Assembly: GCA_016716885.1 (NCBI GenBank)
Contig: JADJUV010000001.1
Coordinates: 62,001 to 126,000, forward strand
DNA: 64,000 nt
Direction of reading: 5' to 3'
DNA from: Candidatus Trichofilum aggregatum
GTDB taxonomy: Bacteria > Chloroflexota > Anaerolineae > Promineifilales > Promineifilaceae
Shown here: positions 53,658-63,391 of the stretch, piece after piece
How positions within the stretch are numbered: position 1 is the first letter of the stretch
How the letters are laid out: every line of letters starts with the position of its first letter
Position numbers and translations under genes: made by a program
Notes under the pieces: model-generated
The model's input: the letters and a program-made list of their open reading frames with translations, nothing else
Database searches by the model: none
What the model was told of the DNA's origin: nothing

Positions 53658-56372
53658 ATGTTGCAATTTGGTTTCCTCCCCCCAAGCGCAAAAAGAATAA
53701 CACGCTTAGGACTTCTGTTATTTAGTCTACTCATTGTCTCCGTATGGATCAGCGCGCCAGAACGCCCCGCGGCCGCGTACCCTACCTCTGACTCCCTCAA
53801 CACACACCTCTGGACAGACATCAGCCAGGCCGACATCGCCTTACAGGGTGAACGGCGCATCGTTCCTGCGCGCTACCGCACCCTGGCCCTGGATGCGGAT
53901 ACCCTGCAATCTATTTTAGCGGTGGCCCCCATGGAGTTTAGTGACGCGGCCGCGGCCGCCCCCGTCGAAATCTGGCTCCCCATGCCCAACGGCAACATGG
54001 AGCGCTTCCGCGTCGTCGAATCCCCCATCCTAGAACCCGGCCTCTCCGCCAAATACCCGGAAATCAAAACCTATTCGGCTCGTGGGATAGATGATCAAAC
54101 AGCCTATGCTCGCTTCGGCTGGACCTACAAAGGCTTCCACGGCATCATCTTCTCCGACCTGCACGCCACGGTCTACATTGATGCCTACAGCACCAACGAC
54201 ATCACCCATTACATCAGCTACTTCCGTACCGACTACACCCGTGCCTTCACTGAACCCTTTATCCAATACGAACCGGAAGTTATTGACCAAATAGAAAGCA
54301 TCATCACCAGCGAACAAGAACTCGTTATTGGCGAACAACTGCGTACCTATCGGCTCGCCCTGGCCGCTACCGGCGAATATTCCACCTATCACGGGGGCAC
54401 CAAGCCTCTTGTCCTGGCCGAAATGGTGATCGCCATGAACCGGGTCAACGGCATGTATGAACGAGATACAGCCCTACGTATGGTTCTTGTCGCCAACAAC
54501 GACGATGTCATTTTCCTGGACGGCACAACGGATCCCTACAATAACAGTAGCGGATCGCAAATGCTTGGACAAAATCAAGCCACCCTCGATAGTATCATTG
54601 GCAATGCCAATTATGACGTGGGCCATGTGTTTAGCACCGGGGGCGGTGGTGTTGCCAGCTTGCGCGTTCCTTGCGTCACCGGTTCCAAAGCCCGTGGCGT
54701 CACTGGTCTAACCAACCCGGTTGGTGATCCTTTTTACGTTGACTATGTCGCTCATGAAATGGGCCATCAGTATGGCGGCAATCATACCTTTAATGGGAGT
54801 GAAGGGTCCTGCTCTGGGGGCAATCGCAACGGTTCGACAGCCTATGAACCGGGAAGCGGAACCACCATTATGGCCTACGCCGGCATCTGTGGCAGTCAAA
54901 ACATTCAACCCAACAGCGATGATCATTTCCACACCCACAGTATTCAGGAAATCGTCGCCTACACCACCACAGGCAATGGCAACACCTGCCCGGTCATCAC
55001 CAACACCGGCAACAGTGCCCCCACTTCAGAAGCGGGTACAGGTGGATTCACCATTCCCGTCAATACGCCCTTCATCCTGACTGGCTCCGGCACCGACCCA
55101 AATGGGGGTGATGTGTTGTCTTACAACTGGGAAGAATATGATTTAGGGCCAGCCGGACATCCTAACAACCCCGTTGGCAACGCCCCGATTTTCCGTTCCT
55201 TCCCGTCGGCACCGGTCCCGTTCCGCGTCTTCCCCCGGATGTCCGACATTGTGAACAACACTCAAACCATCGGCGAAATATTGCCGAGCTATGCCCGTGC
55301 GCTCAACTTCCGCCTGACCGTGCGTGACAACAATGTCAATCCCAGTGCCGGTGGTGTCCATTACGATCTCATCACCTTCGCCGTAACCGATCAGGCTGGC
55401 CCCTTCCTGGTTACCGCCCCCAACACCGCCGTCGTCTGGCCCATCGGTGGTCTGGGCATGGTGACCTGGGATGTAGCCAACACCGATGTGGCTCCTGTTA
55501 GCTGCACCAATGTGGACATTACCCTCTCCACCGACGGCGGCTATACCTATCCCATCACCCTGGCAACCAACACGCCCAACGATGGTTCGCACAACGTAAC
55601 CGTGCCCAACAACCCCAACACCCAATCCCGTGTGCGGGTCATGTGTGCCAACAACATCTTCTTTGACATCTCCAATGTCAACTTCACCATCCAAACCGTG
55701 CCCCCATTTGCCGATTTGGATATCAGCAAAACGGTCGTTCCCGAAGGCCCGGTGGCACCCGGAACTACCCTGACCTACACCATTGACGTGACCAATCTGG
55801 GTAATATCACCGCCAGCACCACCGTCACCGACACCTTCCCGGCCGGTTTGGTCAATCCTATCTGTGATGGTGTACCCGGTAATTTGAACACAACCTTCAA
55901 TCTCAACGCCGCCAGTTCAGACTCTATTGTCTGTACGGCTCAGGTTTCAACCGGAATTGGCATTGATATGGTGAAACTGGTTGATCAACCAGAAGTCAAT
56001 ATTGGTGATACGGTCACTTACACGATCATTGTTACCAATACCAGTGCGGTTTACACCCTAACGGATGTGGTTGTCTCGGATCCGGGTATCACTGGCTGTA
56101 CCCCCGTCTTGGGCACACCCATTACCCTGGCTCCGTTGGCTTCACAGACCTATGTCTGTCCCAATATTGTCATTAACACGACAACAACCAACACCGCCAC
56201 AGTCACGGGTCACTTCATGATCAACAACCAGGCTTATGCCTCATCTCCCCAAGATACGGGTGGCCCGGTTACAGATAACGCCGAGACGGATGTCGTCGTC
56301 ACGGCCAGCGATTCCGTTACGGTCATCGCCGAAACCCGACTCCTCTTCCTACCGTTGATTCTAAAGAATTAA
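53658..56372 (+). CDS. Secreted reprolysin-like metalloprotease with DUF11 repeats
   Basis: 904 residues. Signal peptide (residues 12-40, LGLLLFSLLIVSVWISAPERPAAA). The zinc site HEMGHQYGGNH (366-376) is a full metzincin HExxHxxGxxH, with a Met-turn candidate TTIMAYAG. Residues ~450-680 hold PKD-like and IgG-like beta domains; ~685-890 hold two DUF11-type repeats (LDISKTVVPEGPVAPGTTLTYTIDVTNLGN). The C-terminus ETRLLFLPLILKN matches a short LPL(I/V)-K ending common in Chloroflexota exoproteins. Acts outside the cell; the substrate is unknown. Confidence 0.88.
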   Translation: MLQFGFLPPSAKRITRLGLLLFSLLIVSVWISAPERPAAAYPTSDSLNTHLWTDISQADIALQGERRIVPARYRTLALDADTLQSILAVAPMEFSDAAAAAPVEIWLPMPNGNMERFRVVESPILEPGLSAKYPEIKTYSARGIDDQTAYARFGWTYKGFHGIIFSDLHATVYIDAYSTNDITHYISYFRTDYTRAFTEPFIQYEPEVIDQIESIITSEQELVIGEQLRTYRLALAATGEYSTYHGGTKPLVLAEMVIAMNRVNGMYERDTALRMVLVANNDDVIFLDGTTDPYNNSSGSQMLGQNQATLDSIIGNANYDVGHVFSTGGGGVASLRVPCVTGSKARGVTGLTNPVGDPFYVDYVAHEMGHQYGGNHTFNGSEGSCSGGNRNGSTAYEPGSGTTIMAYAGICGSQNIQPNSDDHFHTHSIQEIVAYTTTGNGNTCPVITNTGNSAPTSEAGTGGFTIPVNTPFILTGSGTDPNGGDVLSYNWEEYDLGPAGHPNNPVGNAPIFRSFPSAPVPFRVFPRMSDIVNNTQTIGEILPSYARALNFRLTVRDNNVNPSAGGVHYDLITFAVTDQAGPFLVTAPNTAVVWPIGGLGMVTWDVANTDVAPVSCTNVDITLSTDGGYTYPITLATNTPNDGSHNVTVPNNPNTQSRVRVMCANNIFFDISNVNFTIQTVPPFADLDISKTVVPEGPVAPGTTLTYTIDVTNLGNITASTTVTDTFPAGLVNPICDGVPGNLNTTFNLNAASSDSIVCTAQVSTGIGIDMVKLVDQPEVNIGDTVTYTIIVTNTSAVYTLTDVVVSDPGITGCTPVLGTPITLAPLASQTYVCPNIVINTTTTNTATVTGHFMINNQAYASSPQDTGGPVTDNAETDVVVTASDSVTVIAETRLLFLPLILKN

Positions 56373-56385
56373 CCCCTTGTTTAAG

Positions 56386-56420
56386 GGTGACAGCCACTTT
56401 TACCAGAGGTGGCTGTCACC
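56386..56420 (+). terminator. Hairpin after the metalloprotease gene
   Basis: A perfect 12-bp stem GGTGACAGCCAC / GTGGCTGTCACC with an 11-nt loop; no T run follows, so termination strength is uncertain. Confidence 0.6.
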
Positions 56421-56443
56421 TAAACCTGAATCAGGGCAAACGC

Positions 56444-56472
56444 TTGACAACCGCCAGCCGCTGGGGTACTAT
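56444..56472 (+). promoter_or_regulatory. Promoter of tRNA-Ala(CGC)
   Basis: TTGACA (56444-56449), a 17-nt spacer and TACTAT (56467-56472), 14 nt before the tRNA. Confidence 0.75.
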
Positions 56473-56485
56473 TCTCGACGCTCAA

Positions 56486-56558
56486 GGGCCTGTAGCTCAG
56501 CTGGGAGAGCGCTACAATCGCACTGTAGAGGCCAAGGGTTCGAATCCCTTCAGGTCCA
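56486..56558 (+). tRNA. tRNA-Ala (anticodon CGC)
   Basis: A 73-nt cloverleaf: acceptor GGGCCTG/CAGGTCC with the G3-U70 wobble that marks tRNA-Ala, D-arm GCTCAGCTGGGAGAGC, anticodon loop ATCGCAC and T-arm AAGGGTTCGAATCCCTT. The discriminator is A; CCA is not encoded. Confidence 0.95.
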
Positions 56559-56599
56559 TTGCACATTACAATTGAAAATGAAAGGCTAGGAACAGGAGT

Positions 56600-56812
56600 A
56601 GTAGGCAGAGATAAGTAAGCAGTGACTAGTGAGCAGTTATCAGTGGGAACTGCCCGTAGAGAGTGGGGTCATTGGCTGAAAGCCTCACAGAATGTGCTGA
56701 ACTCGCCTGGGAGCCGCGTGGATGAAAATAGTATCCAGTTATCAGTAACCAGTGACCCGTAATGCTTCACTGATAACTGGTCACTGGCTACTGGTAACTA
56801 GTCTGCGCCGGA
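56600..56812. repeat. AGTGACC-type heptamer arrays between the tRNA genes
   Basis: Tandem heptamers such as AGTTATC AGTAACC AGTGACC, answered by their complements (ACTGATA ACTGGTC ACTGGCT ACTGGTA), so the stretch can fold back. Similar short AGTGACCAGT blocks appear near 1850 and near 57705. The gap 56559-56896 contains no gene. Confidence 0.65.
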
Positions 56813-56896
56813 TTGCACACGTTATGTGCCTTAAGTGGGTGGTAAAAACTGGTCAACCACAATGAATGTGGTAAAATTCCAGCCGTTGTAAAAAAC

Positions 56897-56969
<73 letters not shown>

Positions 56970-56987
56970 TCATCATACACCACCAAA

Positions 56988-57040
56988 CAGAGTGGTACCG
57001 CGGAACCCTTCCGTCTCTGAGTGAGATGGAGGGGTTTTTT
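56988..57040 (+). promoter_or_regulatory. T-box antiterminator/terminator module
   Basis: Antiterminator: helix A1 CAGAG/CTCTG (56988-56992, 57015-57019), a 7-nt bulge TGGTACC (56993-56999) and helix A2 GCGG/CCGT (57000-57003, 57011-57014), exactly the T-box layout with TGG to bind tRNA CCA. The competing terminator AACCCTTCCGTCTC / GAGATGGAGGGGTT (57004-57036) then has a T run. Downstream are a hydrolase and leuS, a frequent T-box target. The usual Stem I is missing because tRNA-Ala occupies its position. Confidence 0.82.
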
Positions 57041-57041
57041 G

Positions 57042-57112
57042 TTTACTGGTCTATTAGTGTATTAGTTTATTGATGATCTAATCCACCAATACACTAATAT
57101 ACCAATAACTCC
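57042..57112. repeat. TATTAGT-type inverted heptamer element
   Basis: CTATTAGTGTATTAGTTTATTG, then its complement-like half CCAATACACTAATATACCAAT; it sits between the T-box terminator and the hydrolase start. Confidence 0.6.
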
Positions 57113-57114
57113 TT

Positions 57115-57777
57115 ATGCAAGAGATTCACCTAACAACTCAATTGGGCACAGTTTATGGCAAGGCGGCTGGTGAGCCGGGGAATCCGGTGGTGCTGGGGAT
57201 TCATGGCTGGAGCCAACGCAATGGCTGGCATAGCTGGTCACCGTTGCTGGAACCACTGGCTGAGGCGGGCTTTTATGCCGTATCGGTGGATATGCCGGGC
57301 TGGGGGCAGAGTGTGGTAACGGGTACGGAGCGGATAAATGGGGCCGCGGCCGCAACCGCTATCCTTGACGCCCTCCACACCAATTCAGCCATCCTCATGG
57401 GCAAAAGTTGGGGCGGGGGTGTCGCCATTAACCTGGCCCTGGCCCACCCGGAGCGGATCACCCACCTCATCCTGACCGCCCCCGCCTACCAGGGAGATTT
57501 GGCGGCCCTGGCCAGGTTACAACAGCCTGTGTTGCTGGCCTGGGCTGAGGACGACCCGGTCATACCCATTAGTTTTGCCAAAGAAGTCGCGGCCGCGATC
57601 CCCCATTGTACGCTCATCACCTACCCCACCGGGGGCCACAGCGCCGCCATGAACAACGTTGAGGATTTTGCCCCTAAAGCCATCACTTTTTTAGGCAAGT
57701 TAGCAGTGACCAGTAGCCTGTTGGAGTTCCCTGAGTTCCAACAAGTTCCTATAAGTTCCTTCAGGAGAAAAGCATGA
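57115..57777 (+). CDS. Alpha/beta hydrolase
   Basis: 220 residues. The fold starts GNPVVLGIHGWSQRNGW; the nucleophile elbow is GKSWGGG, an acid lies in WAEDDPVIP, and a histidine in PTGGHSAAM. The substrate is unknown. The last ~25 codons (AVTSSLLEFPEFQQVPISSF) are built from short repeats related to the intergenic heptamers, so the native C-terminus may have been extended by repeat insertion. It overlaps leuS by 4 nt (ATGA), so both are under the T-box module. Confidence 0.8.
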   Translation: MQEIHLTTQLGTVYGKAAGEPGNPVVLGIHGWSQRNGWHSWSPLLEPLAEAGFYAVSVDMPGWGQSVVTGTERINGAAAATAILDALHTNSAILMGKSWGGGVAINLALAHPERITHLILTAPAYQGDLAALARLQQPVLLAWAEDDPVIPISFAKEVAAAIPHCTLITYPTGGHSAAMNNVEDFAPKAITFLGKLAVTSSLLEFPEFQQVPISSFRRKA

Positions 57778-60221
57778 CCGACCCCTACAATCCCCAAGAG
57801 ATCGAACCCAAATGGCAACAAAAATGGGCAGAAAGCAAACTGTATCGGCAGGCAATTGACCGGAGCAAACCGAAACATTATGCCTTGACCATGCTCCCCT
57901 ACCCCAGCGGCGATTTGCACATCGGCCATTGGTATGCCATGACCCCCAGCGACGCCCGCGCCCGCTACATGCGAATGAAAGGGTACAACGTGCTCTTTCC
58001 CATGGGGTTTGATGCCTTTGGCCTGCCCGCCGAAAATGCGGCTATTGCCCGCAACATCCACCCGTCTACCTGGACCTTCGCTAATATTGAGCGGATGCGC
58101 CAGCAGTTGCGGAGCATGGGGGCGATGTTTGACTGGGAACGGGAAGCGGTCTCGGCTGATCCGGAATATTATCGCTGGACACAATGGTTTTTTAAGAAGC
58201 TCATGGAGTTGGGGCTGGCGTATCGCAAATTGGCGGCGGTGGATTTTTGCCCCAAATGTAATACGACCCTGGCCCGTGAACAGGTGTGGGGGGATGATCG
58301 CCATTGTGAACGGTGTGGCACGCCGGTTATCAAGAAAGAGTTGGAGCAGTGGTTCTTCAAGACGACCGATTATGCTGAGGAGTTGCTCGATTTCAGCCAG
58401 ATCAATTGGCCAGAACGAGTGAAGGTGATGCAGACAAACTGGATTGGCCGCTCGGAAGGGGCTGAGGTGATTTTCCGCACCGAGCAGGAAGATGACATCC
58501 CGATTTTCACCACCCGACCCGATACGTTGTGGGGCGCAACGTTCATGGTGCTGGCCCCGGAGCATCCGTTGGTGGAGAAGATTACCCCGGCAGAATATCA
58601 GGCAGCGGTGGCGGCGTACCGCGCGGCCGCGCAGAAACTCACCGACATTGACCGTGAATCGGTGGAACGGGAGAAAACGGGCGTCTTCACCGGGGCCTAC
58701 GCCATCAACCCGGTCAACGGCGAACGCATCCAGATTTGGATTGCCGATTACGTGTTGATGGGGTACGGCTTTGGCGCGATTATGGCCGTGCCGGCCCACG
58801 ACGAACGAGACTTCGCCTTTGCCACCCAGTACGGCCTGCCCATTGTTGAGGTCATTCGGATGCCGGGGCGTGAGGATAACGACGGGCCACTCACAGCGGC
58901 GTACACCTCGAAAAATGAAGGCCACCTGGTCAACTCTGGCCCCTTCACCGGCACACCGACCGATGGCGCCGTGGCACGGGTAACAACCTGGTTGGAAGAG
59001 CAAAATCTGGGCAAGAAGGCGATTAATTACCGCCTGCGCGATTGGTTGATTTCGCGGCAACGGTATTGGGGCGCACCCATCCCGGTGGTTTATTGCCCGG
59101 AACATGGGGCTGTGCCGGTTCCTGATGAGCAGTTGCCGGTGCTGTTGCCGATGGATGTGGCCTTTATGCCCACCGGGGAAAGCCCGCTGAAACAGCATGA
59201 TGAGTTTAGGCACACGACATGTCCGGTCTGCGGCCGCGACGCCTTACGTGAAACCGACACCATGGACACTTTCATGTGTTCGTCCTGGTATCAATACCGC
59301 TACCTGAGTCCCCACTACGATCAAGGCCCGTTTGACCCCGAAGAAGGGGCGTACTGGTTGCCCGTGGATCAATATACCGGCGGCATCGAACATGCCACCA
59401 TGCACCTGATTTACACCCGTTTCTTCACCATGGCTATGCGGAAAATGGGGCTGGTGAACTTTGATGAGCCGATGTTGGCGCTGTACAACCAGGGGATGGT
59501 ATTGGGCGAAGATGGGGAAAAGATGTCGAAGTCTCGTGGCAATGTGGTGGCCCCGGATAATCTGGTGGAAAAATATGGCGCAGACACGGTGCGGGCGTAT
59601 CTGATGTTTTTCTCGCGCTGGGAGCAGGGTGGCCCCTGGAATTATGACGGCATTAAGGGACCGCAACGGCTACTGCTGGATGTGTGGAATTTCGCGCTGG
59701 CAAATTATCAGCCAACGGCGGTGAATGAAGCGGCGACGAAGGCGTTGCGCCGCAAAACGCATCAGACTATCCGTAAGGTGAGCAACGATATTGAATCGTT
59801 CACCTTTAATACGGCGGTGGCGGCGGTGATGGAGCTGCGTAATGTGCTCCAGGATGCCCTGAAACAGCGGCAGGTGACCGCTCAGGCGTGGAATGAGGCC
59901 ATCACCAATCTGTTGCTCTTGCTGGCCCCCATCACGCCGTACATCAGCGAGGAGTTATGGGCGCGACGCGGCCGCGGCTATAGCGTCCATCAGCAACCCT
60001 GGCCCACCTGGGATGAGGAGATTGCCAGGGAAGAGGAAATGACGGTGGTGGTGCAGGTGAATGGTAAAGTGCGCGACCGCTTTGAGATGGCGGCAGATAC
60101 GGCTGAAGAGGAAATTAAAGCGGCCGCGCTGGCTTCCGAGAAGGTGCGGGCCTGGTTTGAGGGCAAAGAACCGCGCAAGGTGATTGTGGTGCGGGGGCAT
60201 TTGGTGAATATTGTGGTGTAA
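57774..60221 (+). CDS. leuS: Leucyl-tRNA synthetase
   Basis: Charges tRNA-Leu. 815 residues: HIGH at 49-52 (GDLHIGHWYAMTP), a zinc-like cysteine insert (CPKCNTTLAREQVWG, CERCG), the CP1 editing domain with TTRPDTLWGATFMVLAPEHPL, and KMSKS at 583-587 (GEKMSKSRGNVV). The C-terminal anticodon domain and tail are present (VVQVNGKVRDRFEMAAD). The length is normal. It is translationally coupled to the hydrolase. Terminator at 60252-60289. Confidence 0.97.
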   Translation: MTDPYNPQEIEPKWQQKWAESKLYRQAIDRSKPKHYALTMLPYPSGDLHIGHWYAMTPSDARARYMRMKGYNVLFPMGFDAFGLPAENAAIARNIHPSTWTFANIERMRQQLRSMGAMFDWEREAVSADPEYYRWTQWFFKKLMELGLAYRKLAAVDFCPKCNTTLAREQVWGDDRHCERCGTPVIKKELEQWFFKTTDYAEELLDFSQINWPERVKVMQTNWIGRSEGAEVIFRTEQEDDIPIFTTRPDTLWGATFMVLAPEHPLVEKITPAEYQAAVAAYRAAAQKLTDIDRESVEREKTGVFTGAYAINPVNGERIQIWIADYVLMGYGFGAIMAVPAHDERDFAFATQYGLPIVEVIRMPGREDNDGPLTAAYTSKNEGHLVNSGPFTGTPTDGAVARVTTWLEEQNLGKKAINYRLRDWLISRQRYWGAPIPVVYCPEHGAVPVPDEQLPVLLPMDVAFMPTGESPLKQHDEFRHTTCPVCGRDALRETDTMDTFMCSSWYQYRYLSPHYDQGPFDPEEGAYWLPVDQYTGGIEHATMHLIYTRFFTMAMRKMGLVNFDEPMLALYNQGMVLGEDGEKMSKSRGNVVAPDNLVEKYGADTVRAYLMFFSRWEQGGPWNYDGIKGPQRLLLDVWNFALANYQPTAVNEAATKALRRKTHQTIRKVSNDIESFTFNTAVAAVMELRNVLQDALKQRQVTAQAWNEAITNLLLLLAPITPYISEELWARRGRGYSVHQQPWPTWDEEIAREEEMTVVVQVNGKVRDRFEMAADTAEEEIKAAALASEKVRAWFEGKEPRKVIVVRGHLVNIVV

Positions 60222-60228
60222 ACAGACG

Positions 60229-60247
60229 TGGTGCGTGGTGCGTAAAT
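60229..60247. repeat. GTGCGTG heptamer copy after leuS
   Basis: GTGGTGCGTGGTGCGTA, two or more units of the same heptamer as at copC. Confidence 0.6.
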
Positions 60248-60251
60248 GTGA

Positions 60252-60289
60252 AGCCAGCCGGATTTTTTAGAATCCGGCTGGCTTTTTTG
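60252..60289 (+). terminator. Intrinsic terminator of leuS
   Basis: AGCCAGCCGGATT / AATCCGGCTGGCT, a 13-bp perfect stem with TTTTTT downstream. Confidence 0.9.
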
Positions 60290-60335
60290 TTAGCACCGTT
60301 GGTTAATGAACGTTCACTTGATAACCGCGATCAGA

Positions 60336-62333
60336 TTATCTCGGTTTTTTGAAGCGCTCAAACAGGTGCAGGGTTCCCGTCGCCACGCCTAGCACTGCCA
60401 GCATCGCCACCATTAACCAGCCTGGCTGTTCAGCCACGACCGTTTGCATCGTTGGCTCCTGAAGAGCCGTGGGGCTGGGAGCACCATCAGCCAGGGTAAA
60501 CTGACCCAAACTGGTCAGGCCGGTTGCTGTCACAAAATTGTGCGTGGTGTCCACACTCCCCCCCACCGGAATCCAGGCCGCACAGGGTCGCCCGGCAGGA
60601 CGCATCCATAATTGCAAACCCGTTTCTGTCATACCCGCAATCTGTCCCTCGGTATACTTGAAACGTAGATTGACTGTAGATCCCGCTGTCAGCTTTGATG
60701 ATTCGACTGTCCAGATGGGCATTGCCAACCGGACATCAGTGGCGCAGGGGTGAAAGGCATGGCGGGTCACGTTGATATCACCATCAATCAACGCTCCGGC
60801 CGTAAAGTCTACTCTGACCCAGCCTGATCAAAGGTGACGGGCAAAGGGGATTACCAGCCAGGTTTAAGTTCTGGCGTTGGCGGAAGGCCGGCAGTGGCTG
60901 GAAAGCGGCTCCCCGAAAATCAGATAGGCGGCCCCACCGTTACTGAAGACGATGTCGTTATCGGTCGCCCCAACCAAAAAATCAGCCAGACCATCCCCAT
61001 TGACATCCCCGGCTCCCGCCACAGCATTGGCTCGATCATTATTCAGGACCCCGGCGTATTTAATAGCCGTGGACAGGCTGGCCGTAGCCGGGCCAGCACT
61101 GCCCAGCACTAAATAACCCGCCCCCGAATCTACGGTGGTATTAAGTGGCGCACCGATGAGGAAATCGGTAAAGCCATCCCCATTAACATCGCCTGCCCCA
61201 CCGACGCTTGTACCTGCCTGGTCGCCAGCCGCCTCGCCTGTGTACCGGATACCGGCCACGGACAAAGTGTTGGCGGGCAAGCCGGGTCGGGTCAACAGCA
61301 GATAGGCCGCTCCAGCATCGGCCGCGGTAGTATCGTTGAGAGGTGCCCCGGCCAACAGATCAGCAAACCCATCGCCGTTGACATCGCCAGCCCCAGTGAC
61401 ACTGTAGCCCGCATTCTCTCCCCCTGAACCAGTGAACTGAACGACTGTAGGTGTACCTATGCCAAGATTCACACTTGCAGGAACGGCACTGCCCACGATC
61501 AGATAAATAGCCCCAGAATTGGCCCCCGCATCCGCGTTAAATGGTGCGCCAATCAGCATGTCGGCGCGACCTTCACGGTCAGTATCACCCATGATAGCGA
61601 CGCTCCGACCTGCATTGTTACCTGCTGCTTCGCCGGTATACTGAATAGCAGTGGAGAGGTTGGCACTGGCGGGAGTGGCACTACCTAACACCAGATAAGC
61701 GGCTCCCGCGGCCGCGCCACCGTCTCCGTTCAAAGGTGCGCCGATGAGCATATCATCAAACCCATCCCCATTGACATCGCCGCCACCAGCGACACTGAAA
61801 CCAGCCTGGTTACCCGCCGCCTCACCGGTGTACTGGATGGCCGTGGACAGGTTGACGCTGGTGGGCGTGGCACTTCCCAACACTAGATAGGCCGCTCCGG
61901 CATCCGCGCCACCATCGTTGTTGAGATAGGCACCAATGAGCAGGTCATCGAAGCCATCGCCGTTGACATCGCCCGCCCCAGCTACACTGATACCAGCGTT
62001 GTCGGTATCCGCCTCGCCGGTATATTTGATGGTGGGTGTTTGCCCTAACCGTTTACTCAAACTCCACCCGCCTGGACCGCCCAGCACCAAATAGGCGGCC
62101 CCCGCATCGGTTGCACCGTTCAGGTTAGCCCCAACAAGAAAGTCGCCGTAGCCGTCCCCGTTGACATCCCCCACGCCGGCCAGACTCACACCGGCGGCAT
62201 CGTTGGGGGTCTCACCGCTGAAATGGGCACCAGCACTGCCATCGGCGCGGCCGCTGCCCAGTGCGTAAACGCCCCTTACCCCCGTTATCATGACCAACAG
62301 AATTAAAATGAGAATAGCCAGTTTCGTCTTCAT
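60336..62333 (-). CDS. FG-GAP (integrin-like beta-propeller) surface protein (frameshifted in this sequence)
   Basis: Start at 62333 (MKTKLAILILILLVMITGVRGVYA), a signal peptide. At least seven FG-GAP repeats follow, each GDVNGDGFDDLLIGAP-like with the Ca-binding DxNxDG motif. At about 60800-60870 the frame changes at least twice; the continuing piece (VDFTAGALIDGD ... GTLHLFERFKKPR) forms a C-terminal domain and a transmembrane anchor (WLMVAMLAVLGVATGTLHLF). Restored length ~665 residues. A surface adhesin or matrix protein is inferred. Confidence 0.8.
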
Positions 62334-62532
62334 GGTTTGCGCCTCCTGAGGGCAAAGCATAAAACGAATGATGAATAGGCGTAACTATCAACAGTGGGTT
62401 CATGAGGCTATCAACAGTGAGTTTATGCAACTGTCGAAAGTTATACCGGGGGATACATATTACATGGGGCGTAATGGTCAAGATTGGTTCATTCTTCGAG
62501 AATGCGCCACTCTACGCCACAAGAGGCTACAT

Positions 62533-62560
62533 CTTTTCCAAGACTTCGCTTGGAAAAAAG
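62533..62560. terminator. Hairpin in the gap before the biotin-carrier gene
   Basis: TTTTCCAAG / CTTGGAAAA with ACTTCG between, in a gap (62334-62810) with no gene. The gap also holds the inverted repeats at 62567-62625 and 62668-62720. Confidence 0.5.
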
Positions 62561-62566
62561 GTGTAA

Positions 62567-62625
62567 ACACGGATAGGAAGAACACGGATAAAAGCCAAAG
62601 CCATCGGTGTTTCTCCTATCCGTGT
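62567..62625. repeat. ACACGGATAGGA inverted repeat
   Basis: ACACGGATAGGA (62567) pairs with TCCTATCCGTGT (62614-62625); the unit ACACGGATA recurs in tandem inside it. Confidence 0.55.
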
Positions 62626-62667
62626 AGACAAGATTTCCAAAGCCTTCCATTTTTTGTAACCGTTCAG

Positions 62668-62720
62668 CCTTCCGAAGGTTTGTTCCACTGGTCAACACTT
62701 TTCCTGAAACCTTCGGAAGG
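62668..62720. repeat. Perfect 14-bp inverted repeat CCTTCCGAAGGTTT
   Basis: CCTTCCGAAGGTTT (62668-62681) and AAACCTTCGGAAGG (62707-62720), each arm itself containing the palindrome CCTTCCGAAGG. No gene lies here. Confidence 0.6.
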
Positions 62721-62810
62721 TTTTCTCACCAGAGGATGAACGCTTATCATTTTCAAAAAGATCGACGATTTTTGTCGATGTTGGTGCGTAAGTGCCTGAA
62801 TCATGAAAGA

Positions 62811-63301
62811 TCACTCAAGCATCAACAAGGCACCCGGTTGCACCGCTTCGCCAGTGGTACAATGGATGGCGCTGACCACGCCATCGTGGGGGGCCTGGAT
62901 GGGAATAACCATTTTCATGGATTCTAGCAGGATGAGTTTGTCGCCACTTTTGACACTATCCCCTACTTGCACCAGGATTTGGGAGACCAGGGCCGGAATG
63001 GTAGCGGAGAGGGAACCAGCGTCGCGGTTGTCACTGCTTTCGCCTTGCTCGCGGAGCCGTTCGTAGGTGAAGGTGTGACCGTTGAACCAGAGTTGCCGGG
63101 TTTGGCCATTGGTGTGGAGAGCCAGGCGAAGTTGCGGCCGCGAACCATCCTCTTGCTCCACTTCCACCACCACATACGCCCCTTCCTGATGCAACAGCCG
63201 TAATGGCGTCACCCGGCCCGCTATCGTGACCCACATCTGCTCCCCTGACGGGTTACTTCTAGCTCTTGTTCCTGGTCGTTGAGTTTAACTTTGAATTTCA
63301 T
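62811..63301 (-). CDS. Biotin-carrier (BCCP-like) protein (frameshifted in this sequence)
   Basis: The carrier domain ends VSQILVQVGDSVKSGDKLILLESMKMVIPIQAPHDGVVSAIHCTTGEAVQPG, with the biotinylation motif ESMKM. The N-terminal part is in another frame: KFKVKLNDQEQELEVTRQG joins EQMWVTIAGRVTPLRLLHQEG if one base is restored in the CCCC run 63242-63245. Full length ~163 residues. Usually a subunit of acetyl- or propionyl-CoA carboxylase; the carboxylase gene is not next to it in this window. Confidence 0.8.
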
Positions 63302-63306
63302 CATGT

Positions 63307-63365
63307 ATGGCGTGGTGCATGGTGCGTGGTGCGTCTATTCCTAACACGCACCACGCACCACGTAA
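63307..63365. repeat. Inverted GTGCGTG heptamer element
   Basis: GCGTGGTGCATGGTGCGTGGTGCGT, a short spacer and ACGCACCACGCACCACGT: the clearest fold-back copy of this heptamer family. Confidence 0.7.
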
Positions 63366-63391
63366 CACGAATTATGCCAGTTCGTTCATGT

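Noticed and set aside
56377..56589. Reading frames over the tRNA-Ala gene (QLGERYNRTVEAKGSNPFRS).
   Set aside because: This is the classic spurious translation of a tRNA gene.
57004..57040. The module at 56988-57040 as a plain tRNA terminator.
   Set aside because: The upstream arms, TGGTACC bulge and second helix match a T-box antiterminator too closely, though a plain terminator role cannot be excluded.
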